Part shown: one piece after another, positions 52,731 through 62,344 of the stretch
Position numbering within the stretch: the first letter of the stretch is position 1
How the letters are laid out: each line of letters opens with the position of its first letter
Assembly (NCBI RefSeq): GCF_000211855.2
Contig: NC_015638.1
Span: forward strand, 806,001 to 870,000
Length of the DNA: 64,000 nucleotides
Source: Lacinutrix sp. 5H-3-7-4
Lineage (GTDB): Bacteria > Bacteroidota > Bacteroidia > Flavobacteriales > Flavobacteriaceae
Direction: 5' to 3'
The notes under the pieces: model-generated
What the model saw: only the letters and a program-made list of their open reading frames with translations
Database searches by the model: none
Told to the model about the DNA's origin: nothing
Made by a program: the position numbers and the translations under genes

Positions 52731-52900
52731 GGTTAATTAATTACTTAGACACTAGTAAAAAACTGATTAATAGCTAGTTAAAATTTATTACTGTTGTAAT
52801 ATTGAAATAAAATTGGCAGTCTTAGTTACACCTATAATACAGAAAGCATTATAGATTATTTAAAAAAACAATTCTATATATTATTTTTTGTTATTTGATT

Positions 52901-53884
52901 CTAGAAATCGTCTGAACCAAAATCGTATTTATTTTCTTCTTCTTCTTTGTTTAAAACACCTGCTTTTTGGTATTCAGATACACGTTTTTCAAAGAAGTTT
53001 GTTTTTCCTTGTAGCGAAATCATATCCATGAAATCGAATGGATTGGCTGTACCATATTCTTTTTCACAGCCTAAGTCTTGAAGTAAACCATCTGTTACAA
53101 ACTCTAGGTATTGTGACATTAGTTTAGAATTCATTCCAATTAAACTTACAGGAAGAGACTCTGTAATAAACTCTCTTTCAATATTTAAAGCATCTACTAA
53201 AATCTCTCTAATTCGTTCTTTTGGAACTTTATTAATTAAGTGATGCTCGTGTAAGTGTACTGCAAAATCACAGTGCATACCTTCATCTCTAGAAATCAAC
53301 TCGTTAGAGAATGTTAAGCCAGGCATTAAACCACGTTTTTTTAACCAAAATATTGAACAAAAAGAACCAGAAAAGAAAATACCTTCTACTGCTGCAAAAG
53401 CAATAAGGCGTTCTGCAAAACTTGGAGATTCTATCCATTTTAATGCCCATTCTGCTTTTTTCTTAATGGCAGGAAATGTTTCTATTGCATTAAAAAGCAT
53501 TGCTTTTTCTTTTTCATCTTTTACGTAAGTATCAATTAAAAGTGAGTAAGTTTCACTGTGTATGTTTTCCATCATGATTTGGAAACCATAGAAAAATTTT
53601 GCTTCACTGTATTGTACTTCGTTTACAAAGTTTTCTGCTAAGTTTTCATTTACAATTCCATCACTTGCAGCAAAAAATGCTAACACGTGCTTTATAAAAT
53701 AGCGTTCGTCGTCTGTTAATTTACTTGACCAATCTGTAAGATCTTGGTGCAAATCAATTTCTTCTGCAGTCCACATACTTGCTTCAGATTTTTTGTACCA
53801 TTCCCACAAATCGTGATGTTGTATTGGGAAAATTACAAATCTATCTTTATTTTCTTGCAAAATTGGTTCAACAGCTTGAGACAT
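52901..53884 (-). CDS. nrdB: Class Ia ribonucleotide reductase, small subunit
   Basis: A 327-residue ferritin-like diiron protein that stores the tyrosyl radical. Ligands and radical site are visible as Asp44 (EEIDL), Glu106 and His109 (MENIHSETY) with the radical Tyr113, and later Glu and His residues around [11 protein letters not shown] and [10 protein letters not shown]. The sequence resembles the eukaryote-like class Ia group. It is the first gene of the nrdB-nrdA pair; the length is slightly below E. coli's. Confidence 0.97.
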   Translation of the reverse strand: MSQAVEPILQENKDRFVIFPIQHHDLWEWYKKSEASMWTAEEIDLHQDLTDWSSKLTDDERYFIKHVLAFFAASDGIVNENLAENFVNEVQYSEAKFFYGFQIMMENIHSETYSLLIDTYVKDEKEKAMLFNAIETFPAIKKKAEWALKWIESPSFAERLIAFAAVEGIFFSGSFCSIFWLKKRGLMPGLTFSNELISRDEGMHCDFAVHLHEHHLINKVPKERIREILVDALNIEREFITESLPVSLIGMNSKLMSQYLEFVTDGLLQDLGCEKEYGTANPFDFMDMISLQGKTNFFEKRVSEYQKAGVLNKEEEENKYDFGSDDF

Positions 53885-53914
53885 AATATCTATTTTATTA
53901 TAAAAAATTAAATG

Positions 53915-53943
53915 TAAATTTAGTTATTCTTGGGACTAACAAA
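53915..53943 (-). promoter_or_regulatory. Probable nrdB promoter
   Basis: On the minus strand TTTG, 17 bases, TAAATTTA (last base off consensus), 30 bases before the nrdB start. Confidence 0.45.
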
Positions 53944-54476
53944 GATTAGAATAAATCTATGATTTTAAAAGACAGAAAGCGGTAAATGTCATCAAAGTTT
54001 TTAACATCGATTGTTGAAATGTGGACTTACAAGTGACGTTTATTGACTTGAAAGCTTTTCAACAAATTAATAACTTTTTAGAGTTTTAAAAACTGAAAAA
54101 AACATCTGTTTTTTCCATTATTTTTATGTATTAGGAAATAAAAAATGGAAATTTTGTACAAACAAAAAAGGGAAAACAAAATATTGTTTACCCTTTTTAA
54201 AAGTGGTTGATTAATAGCATAATCTTTTTAAAAGTGATTCCCTTAATATCACTTTTTGATTAGAGTAAGAAATTAAAACTAACACTATAAATATACTCAA
54301 GAGCATTTTTTTATTAGACTCTAAATGTATAGTTGGTTGTAATTATTGTATAAATGGTAACAACCTAATTTATGCTTTAAAAAAAACTAATCACACAGTA
54401 TTAGATACCAATTACACATAAACCATAAAAAAGTCTATATTTAGTTTTATCTTTATTATATAATACACCTAAAAAT
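53944..54476. other. Long intergenic region with repeated hairpin segment
   Basis: No gene could be supported in this 533-base divergent region. Two hairpins are visible. One at 54165-54198 (14-bp arms with one mismatch, flanked by A and T runs) looks like a terminator. The other is at 54230-54256 (9-bp arms AAAAGTGAT/ATCACTTTT). The segment CTTTTTAAAAGTG[G/A]TT occurs twice, at 54193-54208 and 54224-54239. A small RNA is possible but unproven. Confidence 0.4.
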
Positions 54477-55211
54477 ATGCTTAAAGCCGTAATAGTTGAC
54501 GACGAACCTAAAGCCATTGAAGGCCTAAACTGGGAGCTTAACAATTTTAGCGATACTATTAAAGTTGTTAGAACTTTTTCTGAACCAGAAGAAGCTCTTG
54601 CTTATTTAAGTAAAAACATTCCAGATTGTTTGTTTTTAGACATACAAATGCCAACTATGGATGGTTTTCAATTTTTAGAAAAATTAAACAATACAGACAT
54701 TGCAGTCATAATTACTACTGCTTATGATGAATACGCTATTAAAGCCTTAAAGCACGAAGCTTTAGATTACCTTTTAAAACCTATTGATAGTGACGACTTA
54801 GAACTAACAATTTCTAAAATAAAAAAATTTAAATCTAGGTTAATAAGTAGCGAAAAACTGGAAGATATACTTATAAACTTCACCAATAATAATAACAAGA
54901 AAAAAATAACTATTAATACAGATGGTAAACTGTTATTTTTAAGTATTGATGATATTGTTTTTGTAGAGTCTGATGGTAATTACAGTACTATCTTTTTAGA
55001 AGACAACCAAAAAGTATTAGTTACAAAAAAGCTAAAAGAAGTCTATGCCTTGCTTCCTGAAGATTCTTTTTTTAGAATTCACAACTCATACGTAATAAAC
55101 CTAAGTAAAATTAAAGCATTTTTAAAAACCGAAGGTTACGTTGTAATGGAAACCAATCAAAAAATTCCTGTTGCAAGACAACGTAAGTCTAGTTTTTTAG
55201 AAAAATTATAA
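54477..55211 (+). CDS. LytTR-type response regulator
   Basis: A 244-residue regulator. The receiver domain has Asp8/Asp9, phospho-acceptor Asp55 in LFLDIQMP and Lys102 in YLLKPIDSDD. A C-terminal LytTR DNA-binding domain follows at about 140-240 (DIVFVESDGNYSTIFLEDNQ, then IHNSYVINLSKIKAF). The kinase gene starts one base after its stop, so the two form a matched pair. Targets unknown. Confidence 0.94.
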   Translation: MLKAVIVDDEPKAIEGLNWELNNFSDTIKVVRTFSEPEEALAYLSKNIPDCLFLDIQMPTMDGFQFLEKLNNTDIAVIITTAYDEYAIKALKHEALDYLLKPIDSDDLELTISKIKKFKSRLISSEKLEDILINFTNNNNKKKITINTDGKLLFLSIDDIVFVESDGNYSTIFLEDNQKVLVTKKLKEVYALLPEDSFFRIHNSYVINLSKIKAFLKTEGYVVMETNQKIPVARQRKSSFLEKL

Positions 55212-55212
55212 A

Positions 55213-57171
55213 ATGATTTTTAAAAACCTATCACATATTACTTTTTGGATAATAGTTCTAGTTATTTGTTGTTGTACAGCACAAGTAGTCAACTCCCAGG
55301 AAAAAGAAACAGGTTTCTCTGTTTTTGCAGATAGTATAATTAAAGTAAACCATAAAAATTTTGGTGATTTAGAGTATGCTATTTACAAAAACAAAAACGA
55401 CACAACTAAAATGCGAACGCTTGCTACAAAAAGCCAACAGCAAAACTATCCTCAAGGTCAAGCCTTTGCAAATATTATGCTAGGCAACCAATACCGAAAC
55501 ACCTCTAATTTCGACAAATCTAAAACGCTATTAAATAACGCATTAGTAATTTCTAAAGAAAACAATCTGCCAGAATTTGAAATAGTAAGTCTTAATATGC
55601 TTGGTGTTATAGACAGAAGACAAGACAACATAAAAAGCGCCTTAGATTATCACCAAAAAGCATTAGAATTAGCAGAGAAACAAACTAATAAGACTAAAAG
55701 TATAAAAAAAAGCATAGCTGTAAGCCATAATAGTATGGGTAATATTTACCTAAGCTTAAAACAGGAAGATTTAGCTTTAAAAGAATTTATAAAATCACTC
55801 ACTATAGAAAAAGCTATTAAAAACAAATTAGGCTTAGCTATTAACCACCATAACATTGGCGCAATTTACGAGGCCAAAGGCGATTTAAAAAAAGCCTTAA
55901 AAAGCTACCAGAAATCTTTAGCTTATAACGAAGAAATAAACTCAGATATTGGTAGAATAATATGCAATAATAGCATTGGTGGTATTTACGTAAAACAAGA
56001 AAAACCAGAAGAAGCTCTCAAGGTTATAAAACCAACAATCGCTTTAGCTAAAGAAAAACAAGACCAATTCTACATCGCATCAGCATACATAAGGTTAGGT
56101 TGGGCACAAAACCAATTAGGCCAATTAGATCTTGCTAAAAAAAACATCACCAAAGGTTTACAGGTTGCAAAAAAATATGATTTAAAATCATTTATTGCCG
56201 AAGCAAATTTTCAACTATCTAGCGTAAGCGAGAAAAAAGGTAATAATGCTTTAGCCTTAAAACAATATAAAGAAGCTGTAGCTTTAGACCAAAGTATAAG
56301 TAACGAAAAAAACACACAGTACGTAAATAGGTTACGTTTTCAATATGAAGCAGAAAAACAAACTAACCAAATAAAGACTCTAGCTTCAGAAAAAATGATT
56401 TTAGAAAAAAGAAATGAAACTACTTTTGTTGTTCTTTTTATACTGTTAACTGCCGTTGCTGGCTTGTTTTTTTTCTATAGACACAAACAAGTAAAAAACG
56501 AAAAGCAAATTCTTACCTTAGAGCAAGACATGCTACGAAGCCAAATGAATCCTCATTTTATTTTTAATTCTTTAAATTCTATAAAGCTTTATATTATAAA
56601 TAACGAAAAAGAAAATGCTGTTTATTACCTTAATAAATTTTCTAAACTCATTAGAAAAATATTAGTTGCTTCAACCGAAAAAGAAATTTCGCTTGCTGAA
56701 GAATTAGAAACAATGAATTTATATATGAATATAGAAAACATTAGATTTTCTAATCAAATAAACTATAATTACACCGTTGAAGAAAATATTAATATAGATG
56801 TTATAAAAGTTCCGTCTTTAGTGCTTCAACCTTTTTTAGAAAATGCATTATGGCATGGTTTAGCTTCAAAAAAAGACGACAAAATTATAAATGTAGATAT
56901 TATTAAACGTGATCCAGACTATGTAATTATTGAAATTACCGACAACGGTATTGGCAGAAACGCTTCGTCTAAAATTAAGAAAAACAAATTATTAAATAGA
57001 AAATCTGTAGGCATACACCTAACCAAAAAGCGCCTTGAAAACTTCTCGAAACCCTTTACTACAAACTATAAATTAACTATAGAAGATTTATATAAAGATA
57101 ATATTACTGCAGGAACAAAAGTTACTATTCATATACCAATAAACGAAATGTTTAAACTTAAAACAGCTTAA
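55213..57171 (+). CDS. LytS-type sensor histidine kinase with TPR sensor domain
   Basis: A 652-residue kinase with a signal or anchor sequence at the N-terminus (ITFWIIVLVICCCTAQVVNS). A periplasmic array of six or so TPR repeats (about 70-380, e.g. AVSHNSMGNIYLSLKQEDLA) and one transmembrane helix (VVLFILLTAVAGLFFF) follow. The His_kinase domain has phospho-acceptor His448 in QMNPHFIFNSLNSIK, and the ATP-binding N box is ITDNGIGRN. It pairs with the LytTR regulator encoded directly upstream. The signal may be a protein or peptide bound by the TPRs. Confidence 0.93.
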   Translation: MIFKNLSHITFWIIVLVICCCTAQVVNSQEKETGFSVFADSIIKVNHKNFGDLEYAIYKNKNDTTKMRTLATKSQQQNYPQGQAFANIMLGNQYRNTSNFDKSKTLLNNALVISKENNLPEFEIVSLNMLGVIDRRQDNIKSALDYHQKALELAEKQTNKTKSIKKSIAVSHNSMGNIYLSLKQEDLALKEFIKSLTIEKAIKNKLGLAINHHNIGAIYEAKGDLKKALKSYQKSLAYNEEINSDIGRIICNNSIGGIYVKQEKPEEALKVIKPTIALAKEKQDQFYIASAYIRLGWAQNQLGQLDLAKKNITKGLQVAKKYDLKSFIAEANFQLSSVSEKKGNNALALKQYKEAVALDQSISNEKNTQYVNRLRFQYEAEKQTNQIKTLASEKMILEKRNETTFVVLFILLTAVAGLFFFYRHKQVKNEKQILTLEQDMLRSQMNPHFIFNSLNSIKLYIINNEKENAVYYLNKFSKLIRKILVASTEKEISLAEELETMNLYMNIENIRFSNQINYNYTVEENINIDVIKVPSLVLQPFLENALWHGLASKKDDKIINVDIIKRDPDYVIIEITDNGIGRNASSKIKKNKLLNRKSVGIHLTKKRLENFSKPFTTNYKLTIEDLYKDNITAGTKVTIHIPINEMFKLKTA

Positions 57172-57172
57172 A

Positions 57173-57739
57173 CTATTTCATGGTTTGCGCAACTTTCTCT
57201 AACTCTGCATACCAGTCTTCTCCAAATTTTCTAATTAAAGCTTCTTTTACAAACTTATAAACTGGTACCTGTAACTCTTTACCTAGTGAACAGGCGTCAT
57301 CACAAATTTCCCATTTATCATAATTCACAGCAGAAAACTCTGTATAATCTTTAATTCGTATTGGATAAAGATGACAAGAAATTGGTTTTTTCCAAGAAAT
57401 TTCTCCTTGATTATAAGCTTCTTCTATTGCGCATAATGCGGTATTTTTTTCATCAAAAATAACATAAGCACAATCTGCTCCATTAATTAATGGTGTTTCA
57501 AGATCTCCAAAAACAGTTTTTATAGATGTGCCTTGAGCCTCTATAGCCTCAATTCCTTTTGGGCGCAAAAAAGGTTTTACTTTTGGGTAAATATCTTCTA
57601 AAATTTCGGTTTCTTCCTTTGTTAATGGAGCTCCTGCATCTCCATCAATACAACAAGCACCTTTACATGCCGAGAGATTACAAACAAAATCATTTTCTAT
57701 AATAGCTTCAGAAACTATTGTTTTTCCTAATTGAAACAT
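57173..57739 (-). CDS. DUF3109 family cysteine-rich protein
   Basis: A 188-residue cytoplasmic protein with cysteine clusters CNLSACKGACC near residue 22 and later CHLYPIRI and CDDACSLG, plausible metal ligands as in the YkgJ/DUF3109 zinc- or iron-binding families. No catalytic function is established. It ends one base from the kinase gene on the other strand, purely convergent. Confidence 0.85.
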   Translation of the reverse strand: MFQLGKTIVSEAIIENDFVCNLSACKGACCIDGDAGAPLTKEETEILEDIYPKVKPFLRPKGIEAIEAQGTSIKTVFGDLETPLINGADCAYVIFDEKNTALCAIEEAYNQGEISWKKPISCHLYPIRIKDYTEFSAVNYDKWEICDDACSLGKELQVPVYKFVKEALIRKFGEDWYAELEKVAQTMK

Positions 57740-57830
57740 TGCTGAGTATCAAAAATTTTACACAAATATAAGGTTAAAAGTTTCAAACTTAAACTCATGA
57801 TTTTAAATAAAAATTAAACTAAATTTAACC

Positions 57831-57860
57831 TTGTAAAAAGTTAATTTAAAAGTACTTTTG
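57831..57860 (+). promoter_or_regulatory. Housekeeping promoter ahead of marC
   Basis: TTG at 57831-57833, 19 bases, TACTTTTG at 57853-57860: full match to the Bacteroidetes promoter form, 23 bases before the MarC start. Confidence 0.7.
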
Positions 57861-57883
57861 CAAAAAATTTAAAAAACTGAAAA

Positions 57884-58465
57884 ATGAATTTTGATTTTAA
57901 AGAAATATTTACCGTATTCATGGTACTTTTTGCCGTAATAGATATTATTGGGAATATTCCTATTATTATAGACCTTAGAAAAAAAGCAGGTCATATACAA
58001 AGTGAAAAGGCTGCCTTAATTGCCGGTGTTATATTAATTGCCTTTTTATTTTTAGGAAAAAGTATATTAAACCTTATAGGTATTGACGTAAGCTCTTTTG
58101 CTGTTGCAGGTTCGTTTATATTGTTTTTTATCGCATTAGAAATGATTTTAGGTATTACATTATATAAAGAAGATGATACCAACCCAATGACGGCTTCTGT
58201 TTTCCCTCTAGCTTTCCCGTTAATTGCCGGACCAGGTAGTTTAACAACACTACTATCTTTAAGAGCTGAATTTGCTATTGAAAATATTATTCTAGCTGTT
58301 TTATTAAATGTTCTTGTTATCTATATAGTTTTAAAAACCTCTAACAGAATAGAACGCTTTATTGGCCAAAATGGTATTAACATAATTAGAAAAGTATTTG
58401 GTGTTGTATTATTAGCGATATCAATTAAGTTATTTGCAGCCAATGTTAAGATTCTTTTTGCTTAA
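57884..58465 (+). CDS. MarC family integral membrane protein
   Basis: A 193-residue protein with six hydrophobic helices and the family features FAVIDIIGNIPIIIDL near the N-terminus and FPLAFPLIAGPGSLTTLLSL mid-protein. The role of MarC proteins is unsettled; some relatives transport amino acids, and a role in antibiotic resistance has been doubted. It leads a three-gene plus-strand run with a small membrane protein and a short flavoprotein. Confidence 0.9.
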   Translation: MNFDFKEIFTVFMVLFAVIDIIGNIPIIIDLRKKAGHIQSEKAALIAGVILIAFLFLGKSILNLIGIDVSSFAVAGSFILFFIALEMILGITLYKEDDTNPMTASVFPLAFPLIAGPGSLTTLLSLRAEFAIENIILAVLLNVLVIYIVLKTSNRIERFIGQNGINIIRKVFGVVLLAISIKLFAANVKILFA

Positions 58466-58474
58466 CTTTACAAT

Positions 58475-58675
58475 ATGAAAATTTTTACACTTATTTTAAG
58501 CATATTAGCATTTGGTTTAATAATTTATAATTTTACCAAGCTCGATTTTTCTAATCTTTTTGAAGGTGAAAGCACTGTGGCTTTAATTACTATTTTTGCT
58601 TCACTTTGCGCTATTCTACTTTTACAAATTTTAAGAATTTCGAAAAAAATTGAAGAAAAAAATAAAGGAAGATAA
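58475..58675 (+). CDS. Small two-helix membrane protein
   Basis: A 66-residue protein with two hydrophobic segments (IFTLILSILAFGLIIYNF and VALITIFASLCAILLLQIL) and a basic tail (KKIEEKNKGR). No known family. It sits 9 bases after the MarC gene, and its stop directly abuts the start of the flavoprotein gene at 58676, so it is certainly in the operon. Confidence 0.7.
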   Translation: MKIFTLILSILAFGLIIYNFTKLDFSNLFEGESTVALITIFASLCAILLLQILRISKKIEEKNKGR

Positions 58676-59287
58676 ATGATAGACACTTTAATAATTGGTG
58701 GTGGAGCTGCAGGATTATCTTGTGCACTTGTTTTAGGTTCTGGTTTACAAAAACCTTTTGCAAAAGACAAAAAAGTTGCAATTATTACACACCAAAAAAC
58801 TTCTCATTTACAAAATGCTTTATTTAATAATGTTTTAGGTCTAAAACCTGGAACTTTAGGTAGTGATTTACTTGTTGAAGGCAAACAACAACTAAACGAC
58901 TTATATCCAGATGTTATTCAAATTGATACAGAAAAGGTTGTAGAAATTGCTAAAACAAATAATGGCTTTATTGCCACCACAAATAAAAACGAATACGAAT
59001 GCAAACGTATTGTTGTAGCTGTTGGCTACACAAGTTTGCTTTCTATAAAAGGATTAGAGCCTTATATAAAACCACATCCTAGAGCTGCACTATCTAAAGA
59101 TAGAATTTGGCTAGAAAACCAAGACCATCTAATTGAAAAAAATCTATATGTTGCTGGCACATTAGCAGGTTGGCGTAGTCAATTTGCCATTGCTTCTGGT
59201 AGTGGAGCCCATGTAGCTACAGATATTTTAACACTATGGAATAATGGTAAGCAAACAAAAGTACACGACAAAACAACTATAATTTAA
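58676..59287 (+). CDS. Short FAD-dependent oxidoreductase, thioredoxin-reductase-like
   Basis: A 203-residue flavoprotein with the N-terminal dinucleotide-binding motif IIGGGAAGLSCALVLG and the C-terminal FAD segment NLYVAGTLAGWRSQFAIASG. Compared with thioredoxin reductase (about 310 residues) it lacks the inserted NADPH-binding domain and the CxxC pair, so it keeps only the FAD half. It could take electrons from another protein or serve as a reductase-like sensor; the reaction is unknown. The last gene of the marC operon, abutting ctpA on the other strand. Confidence 0.8.
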   Translation: MIDTLIIGGGAAGLSCALVLGSGLQKPFAKDKKVAIITHQKTSHLQNALFNNVLGLKPGTLGSDLLVEGKQQLNDLYPDVIQIDTEKVVEIAKTNNGFIATTNKNEYECKRIVVAVGYTSLLSIKGLEPYIKPHPRAALSKDRIWLENQDHLIEKNLYVAGTLAGWRSQFAIASGSGAHVATDILTLWNNGKQTKVHDKTTII

Positions 59288-60877
59288 CTATTTGGTTTCT
59301 GTAGATTGCTTTATAACCTCTTCTACCATAATATCTTTTTTATTTACAACTTCCTCATAAGCACCAAAACCAAACAATTGTTCTGCTAACGATGCTTTAA
59401 TGTATTGTTTCACTTCTTCTCTGTAAGCTACAAAAACAATTGTTGTACGTCGTTTTTCATTTAAAAAATCCTGAAACTCGTTTATAGCTTCATCACTTAT
59501 ATGAAAATTTTCAATAAATTCTGTTCTAGTAAAATCACCAAAAGCTGCTCTATCTTTTTCTAAAAACTCGAAAGCAAAAGCTCTAATATAACCGCGTCTT
59601 AATAGAAAAGAAATGGTTTCATTTTGCATACTTTCATCTAACGGCACAAAAACATCAGGAATAATACCGCCGCCGCCATAAACTGTTTTTCCTTTAGGCG
59701 TGATAAACTTTAAAGAGTCTGCAATTTCAATTTTATTAAAATCTAACAACTCTCCACTATCTAGTCTTGAATAGTAGTCGTCAAAATAATCTTGTTGATG
59801 TCCTTTTTGGTATGAGCGTTGAATAGAACGTCCTGTAGGCGTATAATATCTAGAAACAGTTAATCTAACCGCACTACCATCACCCAACTGCATTTCTCTT
59901 TGCACCAAACCTTTCCCGTAAGAACGACGACCTACTATTGTTCCTTTATCATTGTCTTGCAGAGCTCCTGCTACAATTTCGCTTGCAGATGCAGAGTTTT
60001 CATCAATCATTACATAAACATGTCCTTTTTCAAAAGAACCACGTCGTGTTGCAAAACTTTTTTCTATATCTCCACGTTTATTTTTTGTAAATAAAATTAG
60101 CTTATCGTCTTCCAGAAATTCATCTACAATTTTTTCGGCTACACCAAGAAAACCGCCAGGATTGTCTCTTAAATCGAGTGCTAATTCTGTAGCTCCTTGT
60201 TTTTCTAATTTTGTTAATTGTAATTTAAATTCTTTATATGTTGATTCTGCAAACCTGTTAATTTTTATATAGCCTAGTTTATTTGTTAACATATAACCAG
60301 CATCAACACTTTTAATAGGGATATGATCTCTAACTACAGTAAACTCTAAAGGTTCTTCTTCTCCTTTTCTAATTACGCCCAACACTACTTTTGTATCTAT
60401 TGGACCTTTTAACTTTTTTACTAGATCACCATTGGTTAAATCTCGACCAAATAAAGAGTCTCCATTGGCTGTAATTATTCTATCTCCTCCTTTTAGGCCT
60501 GCTCGTTCACTTGGTCCATTTTCTATAGTTCTAATAACAGTAATTGTATCTCTAAAAGTATTGAAATTAATACCTATACCAACAAAATCTCCTTTCATGT
60601 TTTCTGTTACACGTTGCAAATCTTCTTTTGGAATATAAACTGAATGCGGATCAAGATTTTCCATAATACCATTTACAGTAACATCTACAATACTATCTGT
60701 ATTAACATCTTCTACATATTCATGGTCAATATAATCTATTAACCTATTTAATTTATCTTTTTTACTGTTTGAGGTAAATAAGCGATCTGAAGTATCATTA
60801 AAATCTAATTTGCCGCCAATAAAAATACCAGCTGCAATTGCAACACCAAAAAGTAAAGGCCAGTATTTTTTATTCAT
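59288..60877 (-). CDS. C-terminal processing peptidase (S41 family)
   Basis: A 529-residue exported protease with an N-terminal membrane anchor (YWPLLFGVAIAAGIFIGG). It has a PDZ domain (about 95-180, GIGINFNTFRDTITVI, GLKGGDRIITANGD) and an S41 catalytic core with the Ser297/Lys322 dyad (ENSASASEI and RRSYGKGLVQ). It trims periplasmic proteins at the C-terminus. It starts 4 bases after the dCMP deaminase gene, a tight pair. It has a longer C-terminal extension than E. coli-type short Ctp enzymes. Confidence 0.93.
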   Translation of the reverse strand: MNKKYWPLLFGVAIAAGIFIGGKLDFNDTSDRLFTSNSKKDKLNRLIDYIDHEYVEDVNTDSIVDVTVNGIMENLDPHSVYIPKEDLQRVTENMKGDFVGIGINFNTFRDTITVIRTIENGPSERAGLKGGDRIITANGDSLFGRDLTNGDLVKKLKGPIDTKVVLGVIRKGEEEPLEFTVVRDHIPIKSVDAGYMLTNKLGYIKINRFAESTYKEFKLQLTKLEKQGATELALDLRDNPGGFLGVAEKIVDEFLEDDKLILFTKNKRGDIEKSFATRRGSFEKGHVYVMIDENSASASEIVAGALQDNDKGTIVGRRSYGKGLVQREMQLGDGSAVRLTVSRYYTPTGRSIQRSYQKGHQQDYFDDYYSRLDSGELLDFNKIEIADSLKFITPKGKTVYGGGGIIPDVFVPLDESMQNETISFLLRRGYIRAFAFEFLEKDRAAFGDFTRTEFIENFHISDEAINEFQDFLNEKRRTTIVFVAYREEVKQYIKASLAEQLFGFGAYEEVVNKKDIMVEEVIKQSTETK

Positions 60878-60881
60878 TTTA

Positions 60882-61313
60882 TTAAGCTTTTAAATCTTCT
60901 ATTCTTTCTATTTCTATTCCTGCTTTTTCTAAAAAGCGCAAACCAGAGTCGTCTTTATATCCTTCTTTATATACAACACGAATTATACCAGCTTGATGAA
61001 TTAGTTTACTACATTCTTTGCAAGGCGATAAAGTTATATATAAAGTAGCACCATTACAGGATTGAGTTGAAGATGCTACTTTTAAAATCGCATTTGCTTC
61101 GGCATGTAAAACATACCATTTAGTATAACCTTCTTCATCTTCACAAGGATTTTCGAAACCTGTAGGCGTTCCATTAAAACCATCACTAATTATCATGCGG
61201 TCTTTTACAATTAAGGCTCCAACTTGTTTTCGCTTACAATGAGATAGCTTTCCCCATTCTTGTGCAATTCGTAAATACGCTTTATCGTATTTGTGCTGTT
61301 TATTTTTTGGCAT
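60882..61313 (-). CDS. dCMP deaminase family protein
   Basis: A 143-residue zinc deaminase converting dCMP to dUMP for thymidylate synthesis. Zinc and catalytic residues are in HAEANAILKV and SPCKECSKL, and the substrate-recognition segment DGFNGTPTGFENPCE is typical of the ComEB/dCMP deaminase group rather than free cytidine deaminases. It precedes the S41 peptidase by four bases. Confidence 0.92.
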   Translation of the reverse strand: MPKNKQHKYDKAYLRIAQEWGKLSHCKRKQVGALIVKDRMIISDGFNGTPTGFENPCEDEEGYTKWYVLHAEANAILKVASSTQSCNGATLYITLSPCKECSKLIHQAGIIRVVYKEGYKDDSGLRFLEKAGIEIERIEDLKA

Positions 61314-61453
61314 ATTATAAAACCGAGTAGCATTATAATGTTATTACGCTTAAAAAAAGCAAAAGCTACTACTCTACTAACAACGAAGATAATGTGTTAG
61401 TATTTTAATTACAATTTAACCAAGCAGATTTATGAAAACTTTATAGAAGCTAT

Positions 61454-62044
61454 TTATTTTATTAATGGACTATTTAGCAACATTGGTATTACAAGTCCTA
61501 CAACAATAGCAGAAACTACCATAATCCAATCGCGTTTAGAAAACCTAAATACTGTTTGTGTTAAGTAGCCTAAAAATAAAACTATAAAAACTATAATAAC
61601 CTGAGCTAATTCTATACCTAAAGCAAACTCTAAAAGTGTTATTATTTTATTATCATCATTACCTATTAACAATTTAAATTCTCTAGCAAAACCCAATCCA
61701 TGGACTAAGCCAAAAAACAATGTAGAGATAAATAAAACACCTATTTTTTCCTTTTGAGCGCCTTTTCCAGAAGTAAACACATTAAAAAGTGCGACAATTA
61801 ATATTGTTATTGGTATTAAAAACTCAATTAAGTTCCCTGAAATTTTCACAGCTCCATAAGTTGCTAATATAAGCGATAATGTATGTCCAACAGTAAAAAC
61901 TGTTACGAGTAAAAACACTCGTTTCCAGTCTCTAAACATATATGGAACAGTTAAAACAATAAGAAATAAAACGTGATCATAAGCATTAATATCAAGTACG
62001 TGATTGATACCATATTGTACATTAAACCAAAGTTCTTCAAGCAT
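61454..62044 (-). CDS. HupE/UreJ family membrane protein
   Basis: A 196-residue protein with about six transmembrane helices and the family blocks NAYDHVLFLIVLTVPYMFRD, LVTVFTVGHTLSLILA and LFFGLVHGLGFA, containing His residues that may bind a metal. HupE/UreJ proteins are linked with nickel permeation for hydrogenase or urease, but no such enzyme is encoded in this window, so the cargo here is uncertain. It follows the tRNA-Leu gene on the same strand. Confidence 0.85.
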   Translation of the reverse strand: MLEELWFNVQYGINHVLDINAYDHVLFLIVLTVPYMFRDWKRVFLLVTVFTVGHTLSLILATYGAVKISGNLIEFLIPITILIVALFNVFTSGKGAQKEKIGVLFISTLFFGLVHGLGFAREFKLLIGNDDNKIITLLEFALGIELAQVIIVFIVLFLGYLTQTVFRFSKRDWIMVVSAIVVGLVIPMLLNSPLIK

Positions 62045-62117
62045 TTTAAGTTATATTTTTGGGTGTTTGTAAATATATAAAAATAAAGAAAGGCATCAAT
62101 AAAAATTGATGCCTTTG

Positions 62118-62199
62118 TACTCAAAGTGGGAATCGAACCCACACTCCCGAAGAAATTGGATTTTGAATCCAACGCGTCTACCAATTCCGCCATTTGAGC
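62118..62199 (-). tRNA. tRNA-Leu (anticodon CAA)
   Basis: An 82-base cloverleaf on the minus strand. The acceptor arm GCTCAAA pairs with TTTGAGT (a G-T pair at position 1-72), discriminator A. The D stem is GCG/CGC, the anticodon stem TTGGA/TCCAA with loop TTCAAAA, the variable arm is extended, and the T arm is GTGGG-TTCGATT-CCCAC. The anticodon CAA reads UUG. The CCA end is not encoded. Confidence 0.95.
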
Positions 62200-62284
62200 T
62201 TATTAGCAATGCAAAAATATATCTTTTTTCGATAAACACCTTAAAAATAGTGGTGATTATACCTTATAGATAAAAAAATAGTCA

Positions 62285-62292
62285 TAAATTTG
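62285..62292 (+). promoter_or_regulatory. Promoter -7 element ahead of prs
   Basis: TAAATTTG, an exact TAnnTTTG, 52 bases before the prs start. The upstream TTG-type element is poor (TTA at 62264). Confidence 0.4.
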
Positions 62293-62344
62293 CACCTCAT
62301 TAAAAATAACGTAGTGTTATTCACTACTTTAAAACATTTTTACG

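Noticed and set aside
54356-54390. GGTAACAA before the LytTR regulator gene
   Set aside because: No TTGATATAA at the required spacing.
61951-62193. 80-residue open frame on the minus strand
   Set aside because: It runs through the tRNA-Leu gene and into hupE in another frame; a shadow frame.
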